A DNA stretch of 64,000 bases from Arthrobacter globiformis (lineage in GTDB: Bacteria > Actinomycetota > Actinomycetes > Actinomycetales > Micrococcaceae): contig NZ_JAUSZX010000001.1 of assembly GCF_030818015.1 (NCBI RefSeq), positions 2,108,001-2,172,000 on the forward strand, in the 5' to 3' direction. The translations under genes and the position numbers were made by a program. Within the stretch, counting starts at the first letter, position 1; every line of letters begins with the position of its first letter. Of the stretch, positions 49,283 through 58,462 are shown one piece after another. The notes beneath the pieces are model-generated. The model searched no databases, was not told the origin of the DNA, and saw only the letters and a program-made list of their open reading frames with translations.

Positions 49283-50827
49283 TCAGTCCGTCCGCTGGGC
49301 CAGCTCCCCGGCCGTTACCCAGTTGCCGTGAAGGCCCTTGGGGATACGCAGTGGGACTTTCAGGGTGCAGACGGGTTCCTTGTCGACGTTCTGGGCGTCC
49401 AAGACAACCAGTTCGCTGTGCATCAGATCACGCCGGGACACGATGACAAACACGTAGCCATGGCCTTCCGGTGCTTCCTCGGTGCCCTGGACGAAGACCG
49501 GCTCGCCAATGGTTGACTCTTGGCCCGGGTAGTAGATCTTTTGCTTCCCGCTTCGGACATCCACGGTGGCCACCCACCGGAAGCCGGCGCCCGACGTCTG
49601 CTGTTCCGGCACGTCGGACAATCCCATGACACCCCAGCTGTACTTAAGCGTCTCGTACCGGTCATCCATGCGCGGGAATTCCGAGGCGTAACGGTTGATC
49701 CTTTTCTCCGAGAACGTCCGCGTCTGGCTCTGGGTATCGATGGTCCACCGGGACAGGTAACCCTTGGCCTTTTCCGGGTCAAAAGGCCGCCCGTCGATGA
49801 TAGGGAACCACGGGAAGTAAGCCGATTCGCTGACGGGCGCGTCCAGGTGGATGTACCGGCCGTCGTCGTACGCGCCCATGATATGACTGGCGAAACGGTT
49901 TGGCCCTTCAAACCACTGGATATTCTCGCCTTTGCCCTTGCGCGGAATCACACCCAAGTAGACTTTTTCATTGGGGTCCCATTGGAAGTGTGACTCACCC
50001 TTCCGCAGCCAGTCGGCCTCGCTGCGCAACGGGATGATCGGGAAAATCACGTAGTTCTGAGTGACTGCGAAGTCGTGGACCATGCTGGAATAGGGTGCCT
50101 TGAACCAGGTTTCGTGAATGATCCGGCCGCTTGCATCGGCCTCGTAGTACGCGATGTCCCTTGAAGTCTCCCCCTTGGCGGCATAACCGAAAAACACCAT
50201 CTCTCCGGTTTTCGGATCAACCTTGGGGTGGGCGGTTGCGGTTTTGGAGGTCAGGGAACCCTCAAAGTCGTAGTCCCCCACGGTTTCCAAGGTGTCCGGG
50301 TCCAGGATCAAAGGCGGGCTGTCCTCCTTGGCAGCGTAGAGCTTACCGCCATGGAAGAAGACATTGGTGTTGGCAATTCCGCGGACCATGCCTTCGACCG
50401 CCGCATCATCGGTATAGGGGTTGCGATAGCCGCCGAACAAAGCCCTGCCGGCGTCACGCTCCGCATTGAACCGCGGCGTTTTGATGTAGCGGCTCTTGTA
50501 GTCCACCCGTCCGTTGTGGAAGCGGAACGACAGCGCCATGCCATCCCCGTTGAAGAGGTCGATGTCCCCCTTTATGAAGGATGGGAACTGTCGGTCGCAG
50601 ACAACCTTGTAGAACGTACCATCAAGGTGCGCGGGTATTTCGCCCTGAATACATTCCAAGCCGACGATGTCGGCTTCGATCCGGCTGGGTGCATCGAACG
50701 GATGCGCAGCCTCGGGGAAGCGGACAATGGGATACGGATCAGGCGCCGGAATAGGCTCCTTGGGTTCTTTCCGCTGCCACGCCAACGTATTGGTGTCGGC
50801 GGACTGCAGATCTGGATAGGTAGTCAT
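49283..50827 (-). CDS. carotenoid oxygenase family, lignostilbene dioxygenase type
   Basis: An Fe(II) enzyme that cleaves the central double bond of 4-hydroxystilbenes to two aldehydes. The 514-residue protein has the four iron-ligand histidines H200 (TAHPKVDP), H251 (MVHDFAV), H315 (ASHIMGAY) and H500 (LHGNW) at family spacing. The ATG at 50827 follows GGAAGGAAC. It is the last gene of the cluster running from 55702. Residues about 28-256 are encoded by the 686-base repeat that also occurs inverted at 58539-59224. Substrate is inferred from the neighbours. Confidence 0.92.
   Translation of the reverse strand: MTTYPDLQSADTNTLAWQRKEPKEPIPAPDPYPIVRFPEAAHPFDAPSRIEADIVGLECIQGEIPAHLDGTFYKVVCDRQFPSFIKGDIDLFNGDGMALSFRFHNGRVDYKSRYIKTPRFNAERDAGRALFGGYRNPYTDDAAVEGMVRGIANTNVFFHGGKLYAAKEDSPPLILDPDTLETVGDYDFEGSLTSKTATAHPKVDPKTGEMVFFGYAAKGETSRDIAYYEADASGRIIHETWFKAPYSSMVHDFAVTQNYVIFPIIPLRSEADWLRKGESHFQWDPNEKVYLGVIPRKGKGENIQWFEGPNRFASHIMGAYDDGRYIHLDAPVSESAYFPWFPIIDGRPFDPEKAKGYLSRWTIDTQSQTRTFSEKRINRYASEFPRMDDRYETLKYSWGVMGLSDVPEQQTSGAGFRWVATVDVRSGKQKIYYPGQESTIGEPVFVQGTEEAPEGHGYVFVIVSRRDLMHSELVVLDAQNVDKEPVCTLKVPLRIPKGLHGNWVTAGELAQRTD
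50060..50745 (-). repeat. 686-bp inverted repeat, copy 1 (inside dioxygenase gene)
   Basis: This block is identical, as far as I can compare by eye and by identical translations in all frames, to the reverse complement of 58539-59224. Its edges are sharp: similarity to the partner falls at once outside it, except for the weakly similar 28 codons on the 5' side. Confidence 0.88.
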
Positions 50828-50866
50828 GGGTGTTCCTTCCCTGAAAGTTGTCGGTCAGCGGACTGC

Positions 50867-52246
50867 TCAGCCTGCAGTTGGCTGGCTTGGCTCCAGCCGG
50901 AGGTCTTGCGCTGGCTGATCCTCTGTCAGCGGTGCGTCGGTGTGTCCCGTCTTGCGCATCAGGACCAGTACCAGGCAGAAGGCTGCAGAGAGGACCAGCA
51001 GTCCGGCAGCGGCCCAGAACAGGCCGCCGCCGGTCCAGCCGGCGGCCAGCAGGTAGCCGGCTGCGATCGGGGTGAAGATGGCTACAATCCTGCCGAAGCC
51101 AATGATCCAGCCGAAGGCGGACGATCGGATCTGCGCCGGATACATCAGCGGCACCACCGCGTAATAGCCGCCGATACTGGCGCCGATGCACGTGGCCATG
51201 ATGACCGGAACCAGCAGTGCCACGCTCCCGCCGTCCAGCGAAACTGCCAGCCAGGCGGCTCCTACTCCAGCCAGCACCAGAGACACCGCAGTCAGAATGC
51301 GGTTGCCGATCTTCAGTGAGACGAGTCCGAACAGGATGCCGCCGATCATGCCGCCGAAGGGCAGCATTGTTCCAACACTCAGGCCCAGCTGTTTGTCCTG
51401 GGTTGCGTCCACCACGAGCTTGGTTGTCCAACCCATATTGAAGTAAAAGGCGGCCATTAGGGCGCCAAAGCCGAGCATGAGAATGACCGAAGTCATCAAG
51501 AGGGCCGGGTTAAAGAGGCTGCGAAGGTTGGCTGTCGGTGTGCCGGTCCGTTCCGTAACGGCGGGCAGGTCCGCAATCGGTTCCCGACCCATCCGGTGCA
51601 GGATCACATTGAGTTTCTGCAGGGACTTGTTGTTGCGCTTCGCTGCCAGGTGGTCAATGGACTCCGGCAGGAACGCTACGGCCACTAGGAACAGCAAGGC
51701 GCTGGCTACCGCCCCAATAATGAATGTCATCTTCCAGCCGGAAGCAGGGATGACGACGCCGGCCACTAGGCCGCCGATGAAACCGCCGACTCCGTTGCCT
51801 GCGGAGAACAGTGCCATGGTCAAGCCGAGGGACTTCTTCGAGGAATACTCGGCGGTGATGACACCGACGATGGCGATCACCGCACCGATCCCGACGCCGG
51901 TCACTGCCCGGGAGACCAGCAGGTTGGCCACATCTTGCGAAAGGCTGGAGTAAATCATGCCGACAGAAACGATGCCCAGGCTGAGCAGGGTGACGTTCCT
52001 GCGTCCGAAACGGTCGCCCAGTGGGGCGAGCAGGAGCGATCCGGCGGCCATGCCGGCCGTGGCGGCGCTAATCAAGTAGCCGAGGTTAATGGAATCCACA
52101 CCCCATTCCTGGGCAATGAAGGGTGCGGCGAGGGCCATGACGATGATGTCGTAACCGTCGATGATGACAATCAGCATGCAGACACCGATGGTGAGCTTCT
52201 GGAATCGGGTCATTGGACCGTTTTTGATTTGGCTTACAACGTCCAT
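50867..52246 (-). CDS. MFS transporter, aromatic acid:H+ symporter family
   Basis: A 459-residue, 12-segment permease of the AAHS group (PcaK/VanK-like) for uptake of aromatic acids. The first loop has APLGDRFGRRNV (the MFS GxxxDRxGRR motif), and TM1 carries the IIDGYDIIVMALAAP DGxD motif used in aromatic acid transport. The ATG follows AAGGAGCTGC. It lies between the dioxygenase and ligW-like genes, so import of an aromatic substrate or intermediate is the likely job. Confidence 0.92.
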   Translation of the reverse strand: MDVVSQIKNGPMTRFQKLTIGVCMLIVIIDGYDIIVMALAAPFIAQEWGVDSINLGYLISAATAGMAAGSLLLAPLGDRFGRRNVTLLSLGIVSVGMIYSSLSQDVANLLVSRAVTGVGIGAVIAIVGVITAEYSSKKSLGLTMALFSAGNGVGGFIGGLVAGVVIPASGWKMTFIIGAVASALLFLVAVAFLPESIDHLAAKRNNKSLQKLNVILHRMGREPIADLPAVTERTGTPTANLRSLFNPALLMTSVILMLGFGALMAAFYFNMGWTTKLVVDATQDKQLGLSVGTMLPFGGMIGGILFGLVSLKIGNRILTAVSLVLAGVGAAWLAVSLDGGSVALLVPVIMATCIGASIGGYYAVVPLMYPAQIRSSAFGWIIGFGRIVAIFTPIAAGYLLAAGWTGGGLFWAAAGLLVLSAAFCLVLVLMRKTGHTDAPLTEDQPAQDLRLEPSQPTAG

Positions 52247-52348
52247 GTTGCAGCTCCTTATTGAGAAGGATTAATGCAGAAAGATGAAACGGACGACGGT
52301 GATGCTCAACTGGCGATGCCAGACCAAGTGGGGATCCACCGTCATATT

Positions 52349-53422
52349 TCAAAAAGTGAGGTTGAAGACCTCTCTGGCGGTTCCTTCGAAGAACCGCTTT
52401 TTTTCGTCCAGGGAAATAGGCAGGTTGTCCTGGTCGATGACTTCCTGGATGTCGTACTGGTACGGGTAATCCATGGCGTACATGACGCGATCCGCGCCAA
52501 CCACGTCCCGGGTGAACATGATGGCCGGCTGCCACGGTATGCCGCTGGTGGTGATGAAGATGTTCCGTCGGAAGTACTCGGACGGTTTCAGTTTCAGTGC
52601 ACTGATGGCCTCATAGCGGCCAGCGGCCACCTGCTTGGCGTGCATATGGTCAATCCGGTGCAGCCAGAACGGTAGGGCCTCGCCAAGGTGGCCCACCACG
52701 ACTTTTAGGTTGGGGAACCGGTCCAGCAGCCCCGAGGTGACGATGCGCAGAAGATGCATGCCGGTTTCCACCCCGAACCCGTACACGGCGCCGTCCAGCC
52801 CTGCCTCGAGCAGCGGTTCGATCATCCGATTGGAAGGTGTAGACGGGTGCAGGTAGAGCGGTGCGCCCAGGTCATTCAGCTCTTCGAGCACCGGGAGAAA
52901 TTTGGGATTGTCGATGTACTCGCCCTGAATATGCGAATTGAGGATGAGTCCCTTCAGGCCGAGATCCCCGATGGCCCGGCGCAGTTCCTTCGCAGCGGAG
53001 CCCGGTTCCTGGTATGCCACCGCAGCGAGAGCGGATAGCCGGTCCGGGTGAGCCGCGCAGGCTTCGGCCAGCCGGTCGTTGGACATCGCGGCGATACTCT
53101 TGGCGTCCCCGGCTTCCAGCACCTGGGTTCCGGGAGCAGTCAGGGCCATGACCTGATGGTCAATTCCAGCCGCGTCCATGTCGGCGATACGGCGTTCTCC
53201 GGCGTTCTGGAGACGCTCGACGACGGAGCGCGGCTGCGGGTGCTTACTGCCTAGAAAGTATCCGAGCAGGCTGTTGAAGCCTAAGTCGTCGTTGCTCTTC
53301 TCTGCCAATTGTTTGCGGTAGAGCTCGAACATTTCGGGTAGTGCATAGGCCTCCTCTGTAGCAACGCGGAGGTAGCCATTGCCGCCGCCAGTACGGGGGC
53401 CGTCAGGAGTGCGTTGTGTCAT
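52349..53422 (-). CDS. ligW: 5-carboxyvanillate decarboxylase-like amidohydrolase (LigW type)
   Basis: A 357-residue metal-dependent decarboxylase of the amidohydrolase superfamily. From residue 14, GGGNGYLRVATEEAYALPEM closely resembles Sphingobium LigW, as do GERRIADMDAAGIDHQVMAL, YGFGVETGMHLLRIVTSG, VVGHLGEALPFWLHRIDHM and DRVMYAMDYPYQYD. LigW converts 5-carboxyvanillate to vanillate. The ATG at 53422 (AAAGGTG upstream) lies within the end of the aldehyde dehydrogenase gene. A gamma-resorcylate-type decarboxylase is the alternative. Confidence 0.87.
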   Translation of the reverse strand: MTQRTPDGPRTGGGNGYLRVATEEAYALPEMFELYRKQLAEKSNDDLGFNSLLGYFLGSKHPQPRSVVERLQNAGERRIADMDAAGIDHQVMALTAPGTQVLEAGDAKSIAAMSNDRLAEACAAHPDRLSALAAVAYQEPGSAAKELRRAIGDLGLKGLILNSHIQGEYIDNPKFLPVLEELNDLGAPLYLHPSTPSNRMIEPLLEAGLDGAVYGFGVETGMHLLRIVTSGLLDRFPNLKVVVGHLGEALPFWLHRIDHMHAKQVAAGRYEAISALKLKPSEYFRRNIFITTSGIPWQPAIMFTRDVVGADRVMYAMDYPYQYDIQEVIDQDNLPISLDEKKRFFEGTAREVFNLTF

Positions 53423-55013
53423 GATCACCTTTCTGGAGTTTCGTCCAGGGCGGGCCGGCCAGCCGGAGCGTGGACCAGTGCTGGATGCCCGGGATTTCCT
53501 CACCAAAGTTCCCGTAGCGCACTATGGCGTGCTCTTCCATGCACGCCTCAACCGAATACATGAGGTGGTTGCGTCCGAGCCCTGAATGTTTCATTCCGCC
53601 GAATGGCACCGCAGGGACGGAGGCGCCCACCCGGTGGGCGTTGATGAATGTGTTACCTGCTTCGATGCGCAGTGCCACACGCTGCGCGTGTTCGGAGTCG
53701 GCGCTCCAGACTGAGGAGGCCAGGCCAAATTCGGTCCGGTTGGCTTCCCGGATGGCCTGTTCGTCGTCGTCGAACGGAAGGATCGGGATGACCGGGGCAA
53801 ACTGCTCGGTGAGTACCAGCTCTGCTCCGGCACTGAGGTTGGTGACAACTGTTGGCCGGATGAAATAGCCAGCCTCCCAGTCGATGCCATCCCCTAGCTG
53901 TCCGCCTTCATGCACGAGGGCACCGTTTGCTTTGGCATCAGAGATGAGCTGAAGAGCATTCTCATACCCGTCCTTCGTGGTAAGCGGCCCGATGTGTGCG
54001 GCCCGATCAAAACCGTCTCCCACCACCAGTTGGTCCACCATTGCAGTGAACTTCGCCACGAACTCGTCATACCGGGACCGGTGGACGTAGATCCGTTTGA
54101 TGTTGAAGCACACCTGGCCGGAGACGCTGAAAGAACCGGCGATCATTTCGCGCAGCATGGCCTCATCGATAACAGCGCTCTCCAGCACCAGTGCCGGGTC
54201 ATTGCCGCCCAGCTCCACCGAGACCTTCTTGATGGTGCCTGCCGCCGCGGCCAGAACTTTGCTGCCTGCCTCGGTGCCGCCGGTGAACAGGACCGAGCGG
54301 ATCCCCGGATGAACGGCGAGAGCATCACCTACTACCGAGCCGCGGCCAGGCGTCACGTTCAGCACCCCCGACGGCAGCAGGGAAGCCACTTCCGCCAGCG
54401 CCGCAGTCAGCGCCAGCGGAGCGATTTCCGGTGGTTTGACGACGACCGTGCACCCTGCGATCAACGCGGGGGCTACGGAGTTGAAGGTCAGATAGACAGG
54501 CGTGTTCCACGGCGAGATCACGGCTACTGGGCCCACTGGAACCTTGTGCAACAGCACAGTTCTGGCGTTGCCCGTGCCGGGACCACCGGTCAGGTCCTCC
54601 ACCTTTTCCACGGCCGGGGCCAGGTCAGCGAAGCTACGCAGGAGGGCAATGGCACCGGCCACGTCCCCACGGGCGTCGTTGACTACCTTGCCTACTTCCA
54701 GGACCAGGGTTTCAGTCAGCTCCTGCAGCCTTTCAGCAAGCCGATCCGCGGCCAGGCGCATCAACTCGGCACGCTGGGCAGCCGTGGTGCCGGACCAGGA
54801 GGGGAAGGCTTCTTCGGCTGCAAGGACAGCACGGTCAACGTCCTCCGCGGTGCACCGGGCCACGGTTCCGACCGCTTCGGCCGGTCGTGCGGGGTTCTCG
54901 ACGTCAATAAACTCAAGATCCTCGGCTCTTTCCTCCATTCCGCGGATGAACGGCCGTGCCGTGGCGGATGAAGCCGCTGCCACCCGCGGTCCGACCAGAT
55001 TCAAGGCCTCCAC
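53403..55013 (-). CDS. NAD(P)-dependent aldehyde dehydrogenase, aromatic aldehyde type
   Basis: Oxidises aldehydes to acids; vanillin or formyl-ferulate are likely here. From the GTG at 55013 the protein has 536 residues; the GTG overlaps the stop of the NTF2-like gene, hinting at coupling. A start at the ATG at 54941 is possible. Motifs: SPWNTPVYLTFNSVAPALIA, FTGGTEAGSKVL, VELGGNDPAL with the general base Glu, and GQVCFNIKR with the catalytic Cys. It overlaps ligW by 20 bases. Confidence 0.92.
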   Translation of the reverse strand: MEALNLVGPRVAAASSATARPFIRGMEERAEDLEFIDVENPARPAEAVGTVARCTAEDVDRAVLAAEEAFPSWSGTTAAQRAELMRLAADRLAERLQELTETLVLEVGKVVNDARGDVAGAIALLRSFADLAPAVEKVEDLTGGPGTGNARTVLLHKVPVGPVAVISPWNTPVYLTFNSVAPALIAGCTVVVKPPEIAPLALTAALAEVASLLPSGVLNVTPGRGSVVGDALAVHPGIRSVLFTGGTEAGSKVLAAAAGTIKKVSVELGGNDPALVLESAVIDEAMLREMIAGSFSVSGQVCFNIKRIYVHRSRYDEFVAKFTAMVDQLVVGDGFDRAAHIGPLTTKDGYENALQLISDAKANGALVHEGGQLGDGIDWEAGYFIRPTVVTNLSAGAELVLTEQFAPVIPILPFDDDEQAIREANRTEFGLASSVWSADSEHAQRVALRIEAGNTFINAHRVGASVPAVPFGGMKHSGLGRNHLMYSVEACMEEHAIVRYGNFGEEIPGIQHWSTLRLAGPPWTKLQKGDHDTTHS

Positions 55014-55702
55014 GGTGCCCCCGTGACCGGGTGGTCGTAGTGGAACGGAAAAACATCGGTGTTCGGGTAGAGCTCGTAGCCGGCGCTGATGATCTCGTCC
55101 GGGCCCACCGGATCTTCCGGAAAGGTGACCTTCGGCAGCACATCCATCGGGTCGCTTTGGGCCCAACCGGTGCCGTACTCGCTGTGCCAGAACGGACGGT
55201 AGTTCAGCCGCTTGATCTTCCAGACGCCGTCTTCCTTGACGTACTCGTTCTCATACATGCCGCCTTCCCACCACTGGTCGTGAGTTACCCGGCCGAGGAA
55301 GCCCTCCGTGGCGTCCTTATGGATGCCGGCCTGCATGGTGCAGCGGAAACGGCCCTTGGCGCTGAGGCCGTCCTCGGAAACCGTAACGACGTCCTGGTGC
55401 TGCGGGTGATCCAGCAGGAAGCCAAACACCGGGCCATTGACGCCTCCGGCGAAGCGGTTGCTGAACCGGTCGATGTAGAGGCGACGAACGCCTGCCTTGC
55501 CCTTGAACACACCACCGCAAAACACCGCTTCGCTGTCCTCCGCGAACAGGTCGACCACTTCGCGGTACAGGGTCTTGTCCAGGTAGTAGCCGTACTGGTG
55601 CTGCAGTGTCCGCACGGCTTGTTGGGCCTCGAGTACATCAACGCGGCGTTGGAGTTCGAACAGCATCGATGCAAGATCCGTTTCCAGTGACAACTCTGTC
55701 AT
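55001..55702 (-). CDS. NTF2/SnoaL-like protein, possible LdpA-type lyase
   Basis: A 233-residue protein of the nuclear transport factor 2 fold (SnoaL_4 type), with an N-terminal helix (VDVLEAQQAVRTLQHQYGYY), LDKTLYREVVDLFAEDSEAV and the beta-sheet region KAGVRRLYIDRFSNR. It is the first gene of the operon, with GAGGAG before the ATG. In sphingomonads NTF2-fold enzymes (LdpA, and the related PcfL gamma-formaldehyde lyase activity) turn lignin dimers into lignostilbenes plus formaldehyde. The dioxygenase and formaldehyde dehydrogenase nearby support this role, which is inferred. Confidence 0.82.
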   Translation of the reverse strand: MTELSLETDLASMLFELQRRVDVLEAQQAVRTLQHQYGYYLDKTLYREVVDLFAEDSEAVFCGGVFKGKAGVRRLYIDRFSNRFAGGVNGPVFGFLLDHPQHQDVVTVSEDGLSAKGRFRCTMQAGIHKDATEGFLGRVTHDQWWEGGMYENEYVKEDGVWKIKRLNYRPFWHSEYGTGWAQSDPMDVLPKVTFPEDPVGPDEIISAGYELYPNTDVFPFHYDHPVTGAPWRP

Positions 55703-55819
55703 GGTTTTCTCCTCTGTAGGCAGGCGTAACAGCAGCGTCCGTGCCGCTGTTCAAGTAATGGGGTGTGGGTGATGCGACTCAGAGTCAAGCAGGGTGCTGT
55801 GGAGCAAACAATGGAAAGC

Positions 55820-55850
55820 CTCAACGTTTCCTTCATGCGGAAACGTTGAG
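55820..55850. promoter_or_regulatory. 12-bp inverted repeat, candidate IclR operator
   Basis: CTCAACGTTTCC (55820-55831) and GGAAACGTTGAG (55839-55850) are perfect inverted arms around 7 bases. It lies in the 221-base space between the divergent IclR gene and the catabolic operon. A second short palindrome, TCCGTACGGA, is at 55891-55900, just before the IclR start. Confidence 0.7.
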
Positions 55851-55923
55851 TAATAGAACCAAAAACTCTAGTCATTTTTGCGATTGCGTCTCCGTACGGA
55901 AACCCAGCCGATAGGTTTCTGCT

Positions 55924-56697
55924 ATGCGGGAATACGGACCAACGGTTTTGCAGTCAGCCGATAGGGTACTGCGTCTTGTGTCGCTCGTCGGTCAGCGGGG
56001 GAGGGTCACACTGAAAGAAGTGGCGGAAGAACTTGGCGTCGGCGATTCGACCGCGCACCGGTTGCTCTCAACCTGCCGGCACGTTGGTTTTGTCCGACAG
56101 GACCAGCCGGGAGCAGCGTATGAGGCGGGACCAGCACTTCACGAACTCGCGCTAGGCGCCACTCGAGCCGTCAGCCTCAGAGATGCTGCAGGTCCACTAC
56201 TCAGCGAGGCTGCCAAAGAGCTCAATGAGACCGTGAGCCTAGTGATCCTAGAGGGCGCCAGATCCCGGTTCGTCGAGTCCATCGAAGGCCGCCAGTCCGT
56301 ACGTGTGGCGTCACCGCTGGGGCAGGTTTTTCCGGCGCACGCCACGGCAGGAGGAAAGGCGATCCTGGCTCACCTGAGCGCTTTCGAGCTCGACCGGCGC
56401 TACCCGACCAAAAGACTCCCACCGGTAACGAGCCATTCCGTCACAGAATGGCAGGATTTGTTGGCTGATCTTGACAGAATCGAGCGTCGCGGGTGGGCGG
56501 TCGAGTTCGGGGAAACGGATCTGGCTTTGGCCGGCGTTGGCGTGCCCATCATCGACAGCACGGGCACGCCACGGGCCGCAATCTGCGTCTCTGTTCCGCT
56601 CATCAGGCTCAGCAACGCAAAGGAGGCCGCCGCGTTTGCCGAAACCTTGGACGGTCACGCGGAGCAGATCCAGCGCCGGCTGCGCGGCAGTAACTGA
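55924..56697 (+). CDS. IclR-family transcriptional regulator
   Basis: A 257-residue regulator with an N-terminal winged helix-turn-helix (about 10-65; LKEVAEELGVGDSTAHRLLS) and a C-terminal effector domain (about 75-250; SRFVESIEGRQSVRVASPLG, GWAVEFGETDLALAGVGVPI). It is divergent from the catabolic operon and shares the upstream region holding the 12-bp repeat. IclR proteins often control aromatic pathways as activator or repressor. Confidence 0.93.
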   Translation: MREYGPTVLQSADRVLRLVSLVGQRGRVTLKEVAEELGVGDSTAHRLLSTCRHVGFVRQDQPGAAYEAGPALHELALGATRAVSLRDAAGPLLSEAAKELNETVSLVILEGARSRFVESIEGRQSVRVASPLGQVFPAHATAGGKAILAHLSAFELDRRYPTKRLPPVTSHSVTEWQDLLADLDRIERRGWAVEFGETDLALAGVGVPIIDSTGTPRAAICVSVPLIRLSNAKEAAAFAETLDGHAEQIQRRLRGSN

Positions 56698-56784
56698 GGT
56701 ACCTGATCGGCACCGGATCCTCTCTGAGCAGTAGCTGCCTAAGGCTGCAACGCCGTATGCCCAGTTACAGCTTCCCCTACGCCC

Positions 56785-58263
56785 TCAGTGGACTTCAAAG
56801 CCACCGGTGTTGATCCCGATGCTCCGCGTATCCATGAACTCGCGGAGGCCTTCAATACCCATCTCGCGCCCCATGCCGGAGGACTTCAGGCCCCCGAACG
56901 GAGCCCTCTGGTCCAGCCACGCCGGACCATGGGCATTGTGGAAGATGTACCCGGCTTCCAAGCGGGCAGCCACGCTGCGTGCTTTTGTCTCATCCCTTGT
57001 CCATACGGAAGCACAAAGGCCCGCCCATGTGTTGTTGGCGGCAGTAACTGCGTCGTCAATCTCGTCAAAGGCCATCACGGGTAACGCCGGGCCAAACTGC
57101 TCGGCAGTGACGATCCGTAATTCCGGGTCCGGGTTCAGGACCAGGGACGGGCGAACAAAGTTGCCGGCGATCAAGTCTCCCTCTGGAAGAGTACCGAACT
57201 CAAGCACTTCTGCCCCGGATGCCCGCGCTTCCTCAACCAACTCATTGACCAAGGATTTCTGCAACGGCGAGTGCAGAGGTCCCATGGTGGTTCCGACATC
57301 GGTGCCGCGGCCCAGCACAGTGTTTTCCAACCGTGATTTCAGGCCGTCTACCACTTCTTGGTAGCGGGACCGATGGACGTACAATCGCTTCACCGCCATG
57401 CAGACCTGCCCCGTGGTGTCGTACGTGCCGTGGAACAGGCGGTCCAGCGAGGCATCGTCCAGTTCGGCGTCCGGAAGAATGAGCGCTGGGTCATTTCCGC
57501 CCAATTCCAGCGCCACACGGGTCAAAGTCCGAGAGGCCATCTCCATGATGCGCTTGCCCCCGCCGACACTTCCGGTGAAGCAGACCTTGGCCACGTCCTC
57601 GTTGGCGATAAGAGCGTCTCCGATCTCGGTATCCTCGCCCGTGATGACGTTCAGGACACCGGGCGGCAGCGTCTGCGCCAAACGCTGTACAACGCGTGTG
57701 GTGGCCAGCGGAGCAGAGGGAGGCGGCTTGACCACCACGGTGTTACCAGTGACCAATGCATAGGGGAGGGATGCGGCCAGGATGGCTAGCGGCCAATTGA
57801 AGGGCACAATCAAAGTGACCACGCCGAGCGGCTTGTACTCCACGACCGTCTCTGTAGGAGGCCCGGCCAGTACGGACGTCTGGTTTACCTTGTCCGCCAG
57901 CCCGCAGGCCAGTTGGACCCGGATGTTGAAGACGATCAGGTCCACAAGGCCTTCCTGCAGGACCTTTCCGTTTTCACGGGACAACAAGTGCGCGTCTTCC
58001 TTCTGAAAGGCGTCTAAAGCTTTAATACCTTCGCTTAGCTGCCGTGCGCGCTCGGCCGGTTCCAGCGCTGACCAGGCCGGGAACGCTGCCTTAGCGGCCG
58101 CAACTGCATCCAGCGCCTGTCCCCTGGACGCCGCAGCCGCCACCCCTACCGTCTCCAGCGGATTCGCTGGATTATTAATGTTCAGTTCGCCTGTTGCCGA
58201 CTCTTTTGCGCCATTGATGTAAAGATCCGTACGGATCATTTGGTCCGTCAGCTGCTGTGTCAT
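56785..58263 (-). CDS. second aldehyde dehydrogenase, vanillin dehydrogenase type
   Basis: A 492-residue NAD(P)-linked dehydrogenase. From ATG at 58263 (GGAG upstream) it has VPFNWPLAILAASLPYALV, FTGSVGGGKRIMEMA, VALELGGNDPALILPDAELD with the Glu base and GQVCMAVKR with the catalytic Cys. It is only distantly similar to the product of 53403-55013, so the two probably act on different aldehydes. It ends 87 bases from the end of the IclR gene and is separate from the main operon. Confidence 0.91.
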   Translation of the reverse strand: MTQQLTDQMIRTDLYINGAKESATGELNINNPANPLETVGVAAAASRGQALDAVAAAKAAFPAWSALEPAERARQLSEGIKALDAFQKEDAHLLSRENGKVLQEGLVDLIVFNIRVQLACGLADKVNQTSVLAGPPTETVVEYKPLGVVTLIVPFNWPLAILAASLPYALVTGNTVVVKPPPSAPLATTRVVQRLAQTLPPGVLNVITGEDTEIGDALIANEDVAKVCFTGSVGGGKRIMEMASRTLTRVALELGGNDPALILPDAELDDASLDRLFHGTYDTTGQVCMAVKRLYVHRSRYQEVVDGLKSRLENTVLGRGTDVGTTMGPLHSPLQKSLVNELVEEARASGAEVLEFGTLPEGDLIAGNFVRPSLVLNPDPELRIVTAEQFGPALPVMAFDEIDDAVTAANNTWAGLCASVWTRDETKARSVAARLEAGYIFHNAHGPAWLDQRAPFGGLKSSGMGREMGIEGLREFMDTRSIGINTGGFEVH

Positions 58264-58462
58264 TACAACTCCATTGTTGGTCTCATAATTCGGCCCCCAC
58301 TTGATTACTGTTCGTAGGAGGTTGTCCCTCACCAAAGCAGCTTTCCCGAAAGCCGACAATGGAGCCGGGCTCCGCTTCCTACATCCGGAAACTGCTGCCG
58401 ACGGACGCGTTCGCCTGCGGGCTGCGCCGTGTGCAGTTTCCCGTGCGGATTTGTTTCACCGG

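Noticed and set aside
50228..51319. 363-codon plus-strand frame
   Set aside because: It is antisense to the dioxygenase and transporter genes; its repetition at 58379-59056 only reflects the inverted DNA repeat.
58222..58233. ATCCGTACGGAT palindrome as an operator like the one at 55891
   Set aside because: It lies inside the coding start of the aldehyde dehydrogenase, and the codons explain it; a regulatory role is not supported.
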